Positions 1 to 10,350 of a stretch of DNA of 64,000 nt are shown here, piece after piece. Under the pieces are notes generated by a model. The model searched no databases, was not told the origin of the DNA, and saw only the letters and a program-made list of their open reading frames with translations. Both the position numbers and the translations under genes were made by a program. Source of the DNA: Micrasema longulum (lineage: Eukaryota > Arthropoda > Insecta > Trichoptera > Brachycentridae); contig JAGVSM010002988.1 in the NCBI GenBank assembly GCA_022494885.1, positions 62,001 to 126,000 of the forward strand, written 5' to 3'. The number at the start of each line of letters is the position of its first letter. Within the stretch, counting starts at the first letter, position 1.

Positions 1-25
1 AAAAAAAAATTAATAAAATTTAATA

Positions 26-440
26 ATGTTTGAGTATGTTCAAATGCTTGCAGACTGGCTGGATTTCCTCGCTAGGGAGTTATTCATATTTAAATTTGTT
101 TCAATAGAGAGGGAAAACTTTTTGAGAAGGGAATATGGACGTCTAGGCATTTACAGGGCTTATGACCTGTCATTGGCTGGTTTAAGTGGCCACTTTACAC
201 ACTGTGTAACATTCATTATTCTGCCCATGTTTGAACATCCACGTTTCCTCAACTCTTCCATCTGTTAACTTTTGTGAAGTAAAAGAGCTAAAACATTTAA
301 TTACATGGGTGAGATTCATCCGGCTGAACCAAAACTTAAACCAGCCAATGACAGGTCATCGGCCATGTAAATGCCTAGACGTCCATGTTTCCTTCTCAAA
401 AGTTTTCCCTCTCTGTTGAAATAAATTTAAATAATATAAT
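26..440. repeat. Foldback/MITE-like element, copy 1
   Basis: Left arm (about 100-215) and right arm (about 335-425) are inverted copies; GTCTAGGCATTTACAGGG on the left matches its complement in CATGTAAATGCCTAGACG on the right. Outer sequence TGCTTGCAGACTGGCTGGAT recurs inverted at the far end of the 56.9 kb copy. No coding capacity beyond short chance ORFs. Sister copies lie near 18.3, 22.5, 36.6, 47.9 and 56.9 kb. A non-autonomous DNA element is the likeliest class, but no transposase is present to assign a superfamily. Confidence 0.75.
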
Positions 441-1104
441 TTAATTTATTATTTGGAATAAAAATGTATTACTTATTTATGCCAAATAATTAATCTAAAA
501 TATGCCAAGTTCCTTATTAAAAAAATAAAATACAGTTTCTATCGATTTTCTCAAACTTTGAATCGATGGACTTGTGCCCCTTTAACATTTATCAATTCAA
601 ATAATGCCATCTGGTGCACGCTTGTAAAAACTTAAAAGGCATCCTTTGTATTTTTTTATTAAAATATATTATTTTCCACATTCATATACGTATTTGTTTC
701 TAATGTTGATTTTTTTCTTCTATGTGAATAAGATATTATTAGCTCGTTTGAAAATATTGGTAAAATTTCTAAGATTCAATACAACAGATTTCAATACGTT
801 AAAATAATGAATTTTCAACTAAATTTCAATTAGACTCACGCTGTATTGTTGATGCTAATGACATTAGGTGTTAGGGCTGATATCAATATTCCTACTGGGA
901 TGAATGCTGTCAATAGGTGAAGAACTTTCTTCCACGGCGATACTCTGCAAAATAGATTACATGTCGATTAAATTATAATTTAAACCAGGCATATTAGTTT
1001 GCTGGCTAAGCTCTGATAGTCAAACAAACCGGACCAAACTCACTATAAAGGTTAATTACCTTTGCAGTTTTAAGATAACTTAATATTTCTACAATATCTT
1101 TACT
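441..1104. other. AT-rich intergenic, nothing recognised
   Basis: No open frame with recognisable similarity, no tRNA-like boxes and no obvious repeats shared with the rest of the window. Confidence 0.5.
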
Positions 1105-1335
1105 AATATAATATCTAGAGCGTTTGATTGCCATGCAATAAGTATCGGGTTCGATTTCCGATATGTTTGACATGAAGTCATAATTTAAAACAAAATATTT
1201 TAAATGTCTCTGAAGTCTGATCATCTGACCTTCATGTTATCAAAATGATCAAGTTACGCTGCAGTTGGTGTACTAATGGAGTGTCCAAAGCACCATTAGG
1301 TGCTGTTGGGATAAAGTGATGGTGCTTATGTCAAA
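1105..1335 (+). mobile_element. tRNA-derived SINE, family 1 (degenerate)
   Basis: An internal B-box-like GGGTTCGATTTCC lies near 1148. The body then matches other family-1 copies: a GATCATCT segment, a GTAAC-like stretch, AAGTTACGCTG, then ...GTGTCC...GCACCATTAGGTG. The head is decayed. Best-preserved relatives are at 20.5 and 49.3 kb. Confidence 0.6.
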
Positions 1336-1545
1336 TTGAATTTTTGTTTTTCATTTTTATTTATACATTTTATCATACAAGAATACATTTTTTGTATAGC
1401 TAACGTACCCCGTTCCAAGCTAGGCAATTACATTAATACACAATAATAATTTACAAAGTAATAGAAATAACAGCCAAAAATAATATAAACTTACTAGAAT
1501 ACACATATCAAAACATATAAATATATATATATACTATACATATAC
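1336..1545. other. AT-rich intergenic
   Basis: Simple AT-rich sequence; nothing recognised. Confidence 0.4.
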
Positions 1546-1549
1546 ATAT

Positions 1550-1705
1550 TTAAATAGGTGCGAAGGTTTTCACGGTCACTGTTATCAATATGTTTCTTTT
1601 TTGGGTGACTCAGTTTACCCTGCAGATGGCTCCTGCAATGGTGGCCGAAACGTCGGAACAAATCCAACACACACGGTATCACCCGAAAAGAAAACATATT
1701 AATAT
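1550..1705 (+). mobile_element. Penelope-like terminal repeat hairpin, family A, no ORF
   Basis: The left part (GGTGCGAAGGTTTTCACGGT ... TTTTTTGGGTGA) is the inverted outer end of the terminal repeat. It is fused at about 1610 to a forward terminal repeat from CTCAGTTTACCC to ACACACGGTATCACCC. The same units flank the endonuclease fragment at 42.1 kb. Here the whole internal region is missing. The forward repeat holds a hammerhead-like core at 1620-1654 (CTGCAGA, a GGC...GCC hairpin, then GAAACGTC); one core base differs from CUGANGA. Confidence 0.7.
1620..1654 (+). ncRNA. Hammerhead-ribozyme-like motif (family A)
   Basis: Core CTGCAGA, hairpin TGGCTCC/GGTGGCC, then GAAA-CG-UC. A6 of the conserved core is C, so activity is doubtful. 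The intact version of the same motif is at 42602 and on the minus strand at 42187. Confidence 0.45.
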
Positions 1706-1756
1706 AAATATTTGACAATTGTCGTCTGCATTACTTTGCGGGTTGTTTAACCCATC

Positions 1757-1862
1757 ACGTAATGCACACAGTAAACTTAATATGTTAAAAATTGATTAAT
1801 ACAAAGCAGATAGCTGCTAAACTGCCGATATGTACAGAAAAATAGATCCATATTATACGCAG
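1757..1862. repeat. Dispersed repeat, partner at 43.98-44.11 kb
   Basis: Contains GCTAAACTGCCGATATGTAC; the complementary GTACATATCGGCAGTTTAGC is near 44,010, and flanking blocks also match in inverted orientation. No coding content, class unknown. Confidence 0.6.
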
Positions 1863-2700
1863 AAGCCGTATTCAGCAATCAAATTGCCGTATTAATACAT
1901 TAATACATACACAATTTAATTTATATGTACGCAAAACTTCATGATTGTCATTTGGTTTTTCAAAATTATTCTTATTTTTTATGTTTTATTTTCAACATCC
2001 AGTAAGAATTTCTTATCCGCGGCATGCGTCAATCTCTGTTACAACAACATCAACCACAATTCAAATAAATAGAGGAAGGCTTTAACCATAGAGTAAAGAC
2101 CTAATAGAGGAGAAAAACCATTATATGATTATTGACCACGAAGTTTACTACGGATTAAAGCAATATAACGGACTGTGGGTACTTAGGTTGAAAATTTAAA
2201 GAGTCAACCGAAACCGTCCATTTCACGGTCGTTGTTAAATTAAAAACCAAACTAAAACCAAACCAAAAATTTAAAAGGCTTTTGTTCTATGAAATAGAGC
2301 TTAAAAGTTTCTGTAGAGAATTATTACTCAAGGTTGTATCAGACCATTATTTATGGAATAAAGGTCTCTTCGCATAAACAAAATTTTTATTATATTTCAT
2401 GGTACTTGTACATAATTGCTACTAGGATGCATTTTGCAAACATACATAAAATAAAACGAAAAGCAAGAAAATCATATACTTCATGATAATATTTTAGAAA
2501 ATCATGAACACGTACATCGTAAACGTAAATTTATAAATAATCCCAGGGTGACCAGGAAATGTTTGTAGGAATAATTAAGTAAAGTCCATAAAAAATATGA
2601 TATTGATTTTAATATAATTAATTAAACCAATTATTTTTGCATTATTTTGTTTTAACTTTAAAAATATATATTTTATATTAGACTTATTTAAACTACAAAA
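1863..2700. other. Intergenic or downstream intron of the 2.7 kb gene
   Basis: No recognised exon or repeat. Because the large minus-strand exon ends in a strong donor at 2721, this stretch should be intronic to that gene, but I could not identify the next exon. Confidence 0.4.
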
Positions 2701-2721
2701 AATCATGTTGTGTTCACTTAC

Positions 2722-4238
2722 GTATGTTTAATATTGTGATCAATGTACGCTGGTTTATTGGTATCGTCAGTGTTCTGTGGACTGTCGTCGTGAGTTGAAA
2801 TTGGTGCCGGAAACTTCGAACCTTGGTAAATTTCTCCCGCTGGTATATCCTCAGAGCTATCCTCGTCTCGTGCAGGCTTTTTACCATGGAAGAACCGATC
2901 GGGTCTCACTACATCAAATCGGAAAGGATGTTGTTTTAATTGAGAAAAATCCGGCACGTGCACTTTACCGTATTCAGTACTTGGAAATTTGTAATTTGAT
3001 ACGAAAACTTTGGTTTGGTCATTTTGTTTTAATTTCCCTCTTACGTCATCAGAGTTAACACCAAAAATATTGTCCTCTTCAATCAATGAACCTTGTTGAG
3101 TATCTTCAATGTACTCTCTAAATTTTTCAGCTAATTTCTGATTCATTAGTTCTTCCATGATTGGATAGTTGCTCACCAAATCATTCAAAGCGGGATATTT
3201 ATTTTTGAGCCTTTCAAAATCATTTTTGAAGTCTTTCATACCTAGTGGAGTATTAAGATTTCTTACTGAATCTAACGCTGGTAACTTGAAACCGTCAACA
3301 GGCCCGATTGGAAATTTTTGATCTTCAACATTATAGAATGAATTAGTTGGATCGATTATTGGTAACCTTGATTCTCCGTTTGCTGGAAGTCTTATTTCTC
3401 CTAAACCTTTGTCCGGTAATTGCTGATCGCCGTAGCTGTTTAGAGGATATCTGGCTTCACCGACGCCATGATTTGAAAATGATGGTAATCCATAACTATT
3501 CAATGGTTGCCTCGCATCGTTATATCCATTATTATTATTCTGGTCATTAGCGCCGCTCGAAAATAATGATTCGTCACTATTATATTGTCTTCTCGCGTCT
3601 GTTAGTCTATTGATAGAAGATTTTTGACTACTTTCTCTGTTCGTCAGTCGAGAATTCGCAGACCTTTGTTTGTTAGTACCATAAATAATTTCCGTGTCTC
3701 TTATCTTTTTTTCTTCTTTGAATGAATGGGGCACGAATCCTTGTGTTCCGTCAAATGAACCTACTTGAAGACTCGGGGTGAACTCTTTTTTATCATCGAT
3801 TTGTCTTTTACTCGAATTGAACGATTTGAGATCGGATGACGCGGATGCGAGCGGTGAAGGGATTTGCCACTTTTGCTGATTTCCAAAACTGGGGTTACCA
3901 AAATTTGTACCATTTGCAACTTCAGTTTGAGACAACAATAGACTGGACGGTTTTGCGATCATTCCCGCTAAAGCATTAACTTTTTGATTTTCAGCTACAA
4001 AGATATGTGCCCTGACAACACTTTCAGTGGAAGATATCTTTTTATTTGCGTTTGAATCGTCATTATATTTCTCGGGTATTGTCGGAAGCACCGGAGTGAT
4101 ACTTTGTGTTGGGTTGACATTGATGTGCGAATACGTATGATTACCTTCAGTTACATGTTCGAAAACTTTTACAGCTAAAGCCTCATTAATCCACCAAAGT
4201 AAGGAAATCACCCCGAGAACGTAAACCTTTTTAGAATT
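2722..4238 (-). CDS. Large exon of an uncharacterised secreted, low-complexity protein
   Basis: Minus-strand exon of 1517 nt (505 codons plus 2 nt). It is bounded by a textbook acceptor (polypyrimidine TTTTGTTTTTTGCAG, exon from 4238, phase 0) and a consensus donor GTAAGT (2721-2716). The N-terminus NSKKVYVLGVISLLWW followed by INEALA is a good signal peptide (basic n-region, hydrophobic core, small residues at the end). The start codon must come from an upstream exon. ATG|GTGCGT at 4472-4464 fits in phase, giving M-NSKK. The mature part is hydrophilic and rich in S, N, D, Q and P. It contains repeat-like units around residues 230-300 (ARQPLNSYG, ARYPLNSYG, IRLPANGE, SRLP) and a more structured stretch around KYPALNDLVSNYPIMEEL. 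It has few cysteines and no recognised domain. It may be extracellular-matrix or cuticle associated, but that is a guess. The following exon was not found. Confidence 0.75.
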
Positions 4239-4463
4239 CTGCAAAAAACAAAAGCATGAAATCACCAACAAAAAAGAAAACGAAATAATATTGTGAACAG
4301 GCTGATACTATTCGAGCTTTTGAAAAGAAAAAGAAACAAAATTATATAATTGGGTGTTAATCAATTATCACACTTATTGATTTATGCAATTTTTAGATAT
4401 TAACTTCAAACTTATTTTTCTGATCTTCAGAGTGCTTGCTTTTAAGCGCAAACATGTTATGTA

Positions 4464-4472
4464 ACGCACCAT
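4464..4472 (-). other. Proposed first coding exon end: ATG followed by donor GTGCGT
   Basis: On the minus strand ATG (4472-4470) is directly followed by GTGCGT. Splicing phase 0 to the acceptor at 4238 would give Met joined to NSKKVYVLG, completing a normal signal peptide. An exon carrying only the start codon is plausible for a secreted insect protein. Inference only; transcript data would decide. Confidence 0.35.
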
Positions 4473-4554
4473 ATCTGAATATTACTTGAAGCACTTTTAC
4501 ACGGTTGTAGACGAACTTCGTCTAATAAATGTCTTTCCTAATGATTTTCCGGCC

Positions 4555-4565
4555 GTATATATAGA
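4555..4565. promoter_or_regulatory. TATA-like TATATATA, possible core promoter
   Basis: GTATATATAG stands out between the two candidate first exons: about 85 bp upstream of the proposed ATG at 4472 (-), and about 30 bp upstream of an ATG at 4592 (+). It is palindromic, so direction is undetermined. Confidence 0.3.
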
Positions 4566-4739
4566 TTCCCCTGTTCTCTCGCCACCTTACAATGCCTTTT
4601 GTCCAAATGAACAATGAGAATTATAAAGTAATTGAGGAAAAGATGCCGCAGACCGCAGTAAATGCTGGAAGAAATGGAAAGTAAGTACTGTTTACGTTTG
4701 TCACGATGGTAATGTTGTGACATCTAATGGGACACGGAT

Positions 4740-5099
4740 ATTAAATATGTATCACAAAAAAATACAAACCTCTTCCTTAGCCTTACCAATTGGAATAGGG
4801 CACACGACACACGACACACGACTATGCGTAAAACAAGCAAGCGGGTATTTGATTACAATCATAATCATTATCTAATATTTACGTACTGTATGTAAAATAA
4901 ACAAAACGAAACTTTTATTAACAAAAGTTGGTCCCTAAGGGCAAATGATTTATATTTAAACAGGTGTTCAAAAAACATTTTTTTATTTATTTAGGATAAT
5001 TTATAAAGCACCATTTTTGTGGAGATCACCTAGAAGTTGCTGAAGAGCTATGTATGTTCCGGATGAAAATTATTTTAATGTACATAAGTAAAAACTGAT
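4740..5099. other. Intergenic, nothing recognised
   Basis: Contains a short ACGACAC triplication (about 4803-4820) and AT-rich DNA. Confidence 0.4.
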
Positions 5100-5845
5100 A
5101 AAATCAAAATAGAGAAAGGTGTCAGACAAGGGGACACAATATCGCCAAAGCTCTTTACGCTAGCCTTAGAGGATGTAATTAAAACCCTAAATTGGGAAAA
5201 TTAATTAATTTTCATTAACGATAATAAAACCGAAGTGGTTGATGAATATATTTATCTAGGACACAAAGTCAAACTTGGTAAAGATAACCAGATAGCGGAG
5301 TTACCAAGAAGAATATGACTAAGTTGGGCTGCTTTCGGCAAACTTAAATATATGTTTGAAAATAAACAAGTCCCTATATGCTTGAAAAGACAAGTATATG
5401 AATCGTGCATATTGCCGGTGACAACATACGGACTAGAAACCATGTCTGTAACACGAAAAAGTAGCCAGAAATTAAAATGCACGCAACGATCCATGGAAAG
5501 ACAGATGCTCTGTGTATGTCTAAGAGACAAAATAAGAAATGAAGAAATAAGGCGCCGAACCGGAGTCGTGGATATCATGGATCGTGCTGCGAAATTGAAA
5601 TGGCAGAGGGCAGGACACTTGACGAAGCAAAATGATGGCAGGTGGACACCCAGAATAATAAAGTGGAGACCGTGGGCAAACAAAAGAAGTGTTGGACGGC
5701 CACAGAAAAGATGGGTCGACGACATTGCCTTTATTGCCGGTAAAACGTGGATGATGAAAGCGGGTGAAAAGAAGGAATGGAGACGTTTGGAAGAAGCCTT
5801 TATCCAGCAGTGGAGAGAATAAGGCTGCAGAAGAAGAAGAAGAAG
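5100..5845 (+). pseudogene. 5'-truncated RTE-like LINE reverse transcriptase remnant
   Basis: Translated pieces read GVRQGDTISPKLFTLALEDV (RT palm approach), then jump after about LNWEN to DEYIYLGHKV, so the FADD catalytic segment is deleted. A stop follows near 5318. The open stretch 5352-5822 carries the typical C-terminus: ILPVTTYGLETMSVTRKS, QRSMERQMLCVCLRDKIRNE, EEIRRRTGVVDI, then GRWTPRI, RSVGRPQKRWVDDI and EAFIQQW. The 3' end is a short (GAA)n tail, as expected for RTE elements. It cannot be active. Confidence 0.9.
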
Positions 5846-5849
5846 GTAC

Positions 5850-6255
5850 ATTACAATTTTTTAATTTTTAGGCTATTTGCTACTCTCCAAAAACTACATT
5901 AAAATAATTCTAAAACTGCCATCCACTTACCCTTCAGACACTCTATTCAAGTCAACTAATTTTCTTAATGTCAGACAGATTCATGTCAGAACGGTTCTAA
6001 CTAGTTTTTTTTTATTATTATTTCTTTGGAATACCAACAGTAATACAGCGAATATACATGTACAAACGAAAAAACATAAAATGAAAGCAATAACAGATAT
6101 TTACATATATACAATTATGGTCTCAATTTGGAACTAACACTGTATCCCTTCACTGTCATACTGGGAAATCGAAAAAAGGTGTTTGTACTGACCATGTGTA
6201 TTTGATTGATGACAAATTGACAATACTGCGGTGGTGGGTACAATGAAAGCTTTTT
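5850..6255. other. Intergenic, nothing recognised
   Basis: AT-rich; the 86-codon frame here has no recognisable similarity and looks like chance. Confidence 0.4.
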
Positions 6256-6257
6256 TA

Positions 6258-6535
6258 GATTATTGATTTATTGATTGATTTGGTGTTTATTTTGTAGAAC
6301 TCCATATTTAAACTTATAATTAGAAATCAAACACTGATTTGAGTCTACTGAACACTTTATTTTATTTTTACAAATATAAACATAAAAAAATAAAAACTTC
6401 GTGACAATTGTTTCGCCTTATTAGGGCATTTTCAAACGAATGTCAACATAATTATGTATATTTTTTGGGTAATACCGTGTATGTTGGATTTGATTTGATT
6501 GAATGTCAACATTGTTTGATTTCTAATTATAAGTG
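6258..6535 (-). mobile_element. Penelope-like terminal repeat, family D, with a family-A-like segment inside
   Basis: From ATTGATTTGGTGTTTATTTT to the CGAATGTCAAC segment it matches the terminal repeat of the 53.9 kb element; minus orientation. The right end repeats TTTGATTTCTAATTATAAG in inverted sense, a very short second arm. Between them, ATTTTTTGGGTAATACCGTG resembles the family-A terminal repeat (compare 42,113). The hammerhead-like core is on the minus strand at 6400-6427. Confidence 0.7.
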
Positions 6536-6654
6536 TATGAAGGTATTTACTTGGGTGTGAAAGTGAGGGTGAGGGTTTGTGTATATGTAAATAAGTATCA
6601 ATTTGGACTATTTACATATACACAAACCCACTTCCATAAATTAGTATTTATGAA

Positions 6655-6760
6655 CATTGTAAAATTTGCAGAACAACTGGAATCACGGGCCAAAGGTCCG
6701 AGGTTCAAATCCCTCTACCAAATCTCGATTTAAATTTTTCCAGCACAAGTTATTTACAAC
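6655..6760 (+). mobile_element. tRNA-derived SINE, family 2 related, degenerate
   Basis: ATCACGGGCCAAAGGTCCGA followed by GGTTCAAATCCCTCTACCA is a tRNA anticodon/T-arm-like half related to the 7.7 and 9.2 kb copies. It continues as AAATTTTTCCAGCACAAGTT. No complete cloverleaf. Confidence 0.5.
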
Positions 6761-6854
6761 TTTTAGGAAACGGTTTAAATTTTTTAAATATTTGAGTATT
6801 AAATATCAAAAAGAACTCAAGTATTTCTCTTTTACTAAAATAAATAAATATTAA

Positions 6855-7090
6855 TAAAAATAATACTACCCTGTGACCAAAATAAAAGATATTCAATTGT
6901 TCGCTGCAAACCAATCATGGGGATTGAAACCAGAATAAGAAAAATAGTTTGCACCCAAATCTATAATTGTTTTTTTCTTATTGGGTTGCTTTTTGTATGA
7001 TTTTAATTACTTTTTTTATAAGGAGAGTAATTAAAATGAAACGTATTGTTCATGGTTGTTAGTTATCGACGTTTGAATGGCATTACAAAG
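6855..7090. other. Intergenic, nothing recognised
   Basis: AT-rich, no supported feature. Confidence 0.4.
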
Positions 7091-7094
7091 CTGC

Positions 7095-7141
7095 CGACGC
7101 CCCCTGTAACCTGTAACCTGTAACCTTAACCTGTAACCTCA
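7095..7141. repeat. Short (CCTGTAA)n tandem tract
   Basis: CCTGTAACCTGTAACCTGTAA then CCTTAACCTGTAACCTC: about five 7-mers with one variant. Not the canonical insect telomere pentamer (CCTAA). Confidence 0.8.
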
Positions 7142-7720
7142 CGAAGCCATAAATCTAAACGGAGTTTTATGACTTATTGTTAATGTTCACAGATCGTTGA
7201 ATGATTGACTTGTTGTTAATATGATATTATCGCTATTAGTACGAGTAAACCGTAAGTACTAAAATATTATACATTTTATCTGCATGTATAAATATTATCA
7301 GTTCAGTTCAGAATAAATCGGCGTTTATTGTAAAGCTCAGTATTATTATGATCTGTTTTCAAAACAGTAAAGAAGATAAAATATACACAAATAAGCAAAA
7401 TGAAAGTAAAATAAAAATATAAGGAAACATATTGGGCACTGTATATTCTCACTAGGTATAATAAATAAGTAAATACCTACCCGTTCTAAAGTAGACAGTT
7501 TTTTTTTTCAAATATAAAATACAGCGTATTTTTTTAGAGATGTCTAAGAGATGTAGACAAATGAATATTTTTTTATTATTAAGAGCAAACAATAATGTTA
7601 AGTACACCAGCAGATAATTCAATAATTAAAACCTACAAACGCTCGCCCCGTACGTGGGTATACCTTCATAAAACTAAATAATGGAACTTTTTACACATTT
7701 TAAATGGACAATGAATGTTA
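7142..7720. other. Intergenic, nothing recognised
   Basis: AT-rich; no open frame or shared repeat detected. Confidence 0.4.
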
Positions 7721-7724
7721 TGGT

Positions 7725-7895
7725 CCCGTGAGTAGTGTCCTTAGGGTGTCCCTTGTGTCCTGTGGGGATCAAAGTCCGAGGTTCGCAACCTGCTCTACCA
7801 GAATTTGATACCCATTTTCGAATAGTGAGTTATAGAAATTGGGCCCGAAAATTTTAATGTTCGGGTAAATCATAAGAATGCAAATGTTTCATTTT
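7725..7895 (+). mobile_element. tRNA-derived SINE, family 2
   Basis: Begins GGTCCCGTGAGTAGTGTCC, has a T-arm-like GAGGTTCGCAACC, then the family-2 body TACCAGAATTTGATACCCAT, AATAGTGAGTTAT, GGGTAAATCATAAGAATGCA. The minus-strand copies at 9.2 and 40.1 kb share head, body and end. Confidence 0.8.
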
Positions 7896-8084
7896 TACAA
7901 AAAATATCTACCGTAGTCTCACTCAGACCATAATTTGAATAAGGGTAATAAACCAAAATCAGTGATCGAACATCCCATTTCCAAAACAAACAAAAACGAT
8001 TTTTCCGAGTACCTTAGCCTTGTACACGACACGCAACGCTACTAAATACAGTGGTCCAAATATAAATATAAAAATTAAAAAAAC

Positions 8085-8400
8085 ATAAACATGAATTAAT
8101 TAATAATTTAGCCGTGTTATATTGCATGCGTGCATCCCCCATCATTGTCAGTAACCGACTGAATCTAAAACATTAATGTTTGTAAGTGAAAATCCTTGAT
8201 GGATGTTCATTGTAATTTATTAAAGAAATAAAATATTATTTCTATAATAAACGACTGAATCTGTTTCACACGAACATCGGCCACTGAACAGCGTGTCTCT
8301 GTCTTCCTTGTTAAAAGTTATATCTTCGTTCTCTTTTATTCCGATTTATTACTTTATCGGCGTCACGTTCATTTTTCGCGTACAAGGATAAAAAAAAAAT
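8085..8400 (-). repeat. Dispersed repeat (about 280 bp), partner at 22.7 kb
   Basis: Shares, in inverted orientation with 22,705-22,960, blocks such as GACAGAG, TGTTCGTGTGAAACAGATTC, GGGGGATGCACGCATGCA and CGCGAAAAATGAACGTGAC. This copy is interrupted by an 85-bp insertion. No coding potential; class unknown. Confidence 0.8.
8167..8251 (+). mobile_element. 85-bp insertion with 11-bp target-site duplication
   Basis: CGACTGAATCT occurs at 8156-8166 and again at 8252-8262, flanking 85 bp absent from the sister copy near 22,868. The insert ends in an A/T-rich AATAAAATATTATTTC stretch, suggesting the 3' stub of a retroelement. Confidence 0.75.
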
Positions 8401-9180
8401 TGTATTAAAACCTAGCATACTTGTACAAATTTTAGTTTCAAAATCTGGTGTAAAAATGTCCATTTGAAGATTACAAAAATTACAACTTAATCATTTAAAA
8501 AAATAACAGAGATATATCAAATCTTGTATCGGATGTAGACAAGTGTGGCATCACAGCCACAAAAGAGTTAACAACAAACGTGTAACTGACAATTTCGGTT
8601 TGCGTTTGTAGTTCTCGACATGAGTACCTGCAGACTGTTGTAGTGCTCAAAACATATAATGCTTTTTGCACTTATGGGCGACTCTTTTAGCCGCCGGCGT
8701 ATTTTTACTCTAAGATATAAACGCAATTCGAGTTAGGTGCGTGATAGTAAAATATATTAGAAAATTCATAAGTGCAAACAATGTAAACAATGAACCCGCC
8801 AAACTAACACAGCAGACAATATTCTATTATAATAAATACTTCCTTTTTACCCAATTAGGAACAATGAAGTCATAATTCATATTTGCGAAAGTTGTTTCGA
8901 TTTTCGAAGTCATTTCAATTTGATATTAATTTATCTTTATGGGGTATTTATCAAAGTTTTTTCGTCGAATCTTTAATGGTCATCAACACTGCTGGCGGCA
9001 AAATACAAATGGAACAAATTTTGCAGCGATTTCTTCTAAAAAAAGTACCTATGCGATCTATTCGCGTGCAATTTCCTTTGATATTTAAAATGTTGATTGT
9101 AGGTAACTAGGTTCATGTTAGCCACTGGGTATGTGTTTTTAAGCAAACGCCAAATATTATAGAAATCAAAATTTTTTTTA
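8401..9180. other. Intergenic, nothing recognised
   Basis: The 75-codon frame at 8883-9110 has no recognisable similarity. Confidence 0.4.
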
Positions 9181-9184
9181 GAAA

Positions 9185-9356
9185 AAGACATATTTACGTT
9201 CTTATAATTTACCCAAATATTTCATTTTGAAGGCCATTTTCAATGAGTTTAAATAACTCACTATTACAAAATGGGAATCAAGCTGGCGTAGAGTGGGATT
9301 CGAACCACATATCTTTGATCCACGAGTCTGAGACACTACCCACGGGACCACAACAC
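9185..9356 (-). mobile_element. tRNA-derived SINE, family 2
   Basis: On the minus strand: GTGGTCCCGTGGGTAGTGTC, GGATCAAAGATATG, then the B-box-like GGTTCGAATCCC, CTCTACGCCAGCTTG and the shared body ending TATAAGAACGTAAATATG. The acceptor arms do not pair, so this is not a tRNA gene. Confidence 0.85.
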
Positions 9357-9499
9357 AATATACCGATCGTTCTAATAACATTGTTATTATTATAGTTGGA
9401 TAATTTATTCAGCGCTATTTTGGTTAAAATCACCTCAAGGGCCCTGTACAGTAAATAATTATCCCAGCACGTCTTGCAGCTACCGAGCGCATGGACGAT

Positions 9500-9765
9500 T
9501 TGAATTCTAGTTCCTCGTTTATAATTATGATAATATTTAACTAAGTATAAAGAACGAACTTGGAATGGGAAGAAGAAGGATTGAAAGAACGAGGCTGAGT
9601 TAAGAGGGCGGCGAAAAGACAGATAAAGCACAGCTTCTATAAGTCGCAAATTTGGACGGCGTAGGCAGCTATGCACAGACGAAGTTGGAGGTAGAAGTTG
9701 AAAGAAGCCAAGGCTCGATTTGGGCTTTAGGGCCATCGAAGAAGAAGAAAATACAAACCTAAAAC
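9500..9765 (+). pseudogene. 3' end of a LINE (RTE-like), decayed
   Basis: Plus strand has purine-rich decayed coding sequence ending with GAAGCCAAGGCTCGATTTGG (EAKARFG) and ...GGGCCATCGAAGAAGAAGAA, i.e. the EA+AH(F)GL-stop-(GAA)n pattern of RTE/LINE 3' ends. Frames are broken upstream. Confidence 0.55.
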
Positions 9766-9769
9766 AAGA

Positions 9770-10345
9770 TGGCGCTTAGAGAAAACTGCAGGAAGCTTTT
9801 TTTTTCACAATAAGTGTTGCCAAATGATTGTTTTAAGCTTATCAACAGGCTTAAGTAAGCCCTAATAGATTGGCATTAATGAGTAACACTTAATTTTAAC
9901 ATTCTTAAAATTGACTTAAGTTAACAAAGTGTATAATTAACAAAAGGTATGTATATAGCATAATCTAAGCGGAAATGGTAAGTGTGATATCGCGAGTCAG
10001 GAGAGACAACACCGCTCGCTTCTAAAATGCCTGCCCTTGCTGTAGGAACACATCGACCGTACCGTTTAGTGAGATTTTGTTCACTGTTCTGAGATCCTCG
10101 GCAGAGGGGAAAAGAATCCGATGTTAGTTTTATAATTTCCGTTTATAAGTTACGGCGAGGTACATTAAGGTTTATCTGAGCAAGGATATCATGGGCATCT
10201 ATACAGTTAGATACTCATTTGCGCAAGAATATCTAACCAGCCGAAATCCTTCTGAATTCTAAACTAAAGATATGAAAGTACTCTAGACGATCATAATAGT
10301 TGGAAAGTATTTGATCCGATTCTCAATATTAACGATTTTAAAAAT
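9770..10345. other. Intergenic, nothing recognised
   Basis: No supported feature. Confidence 0.4.
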
Positions 10346-10350
10346 TTACG

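Noticed and set aside
5252..5851. 199-codon minus-strand ORF
   Set aside because: Antisense of the RTE-like reverse transcriptase; composition Leu/Ser/His-rich as expected of a shadow.
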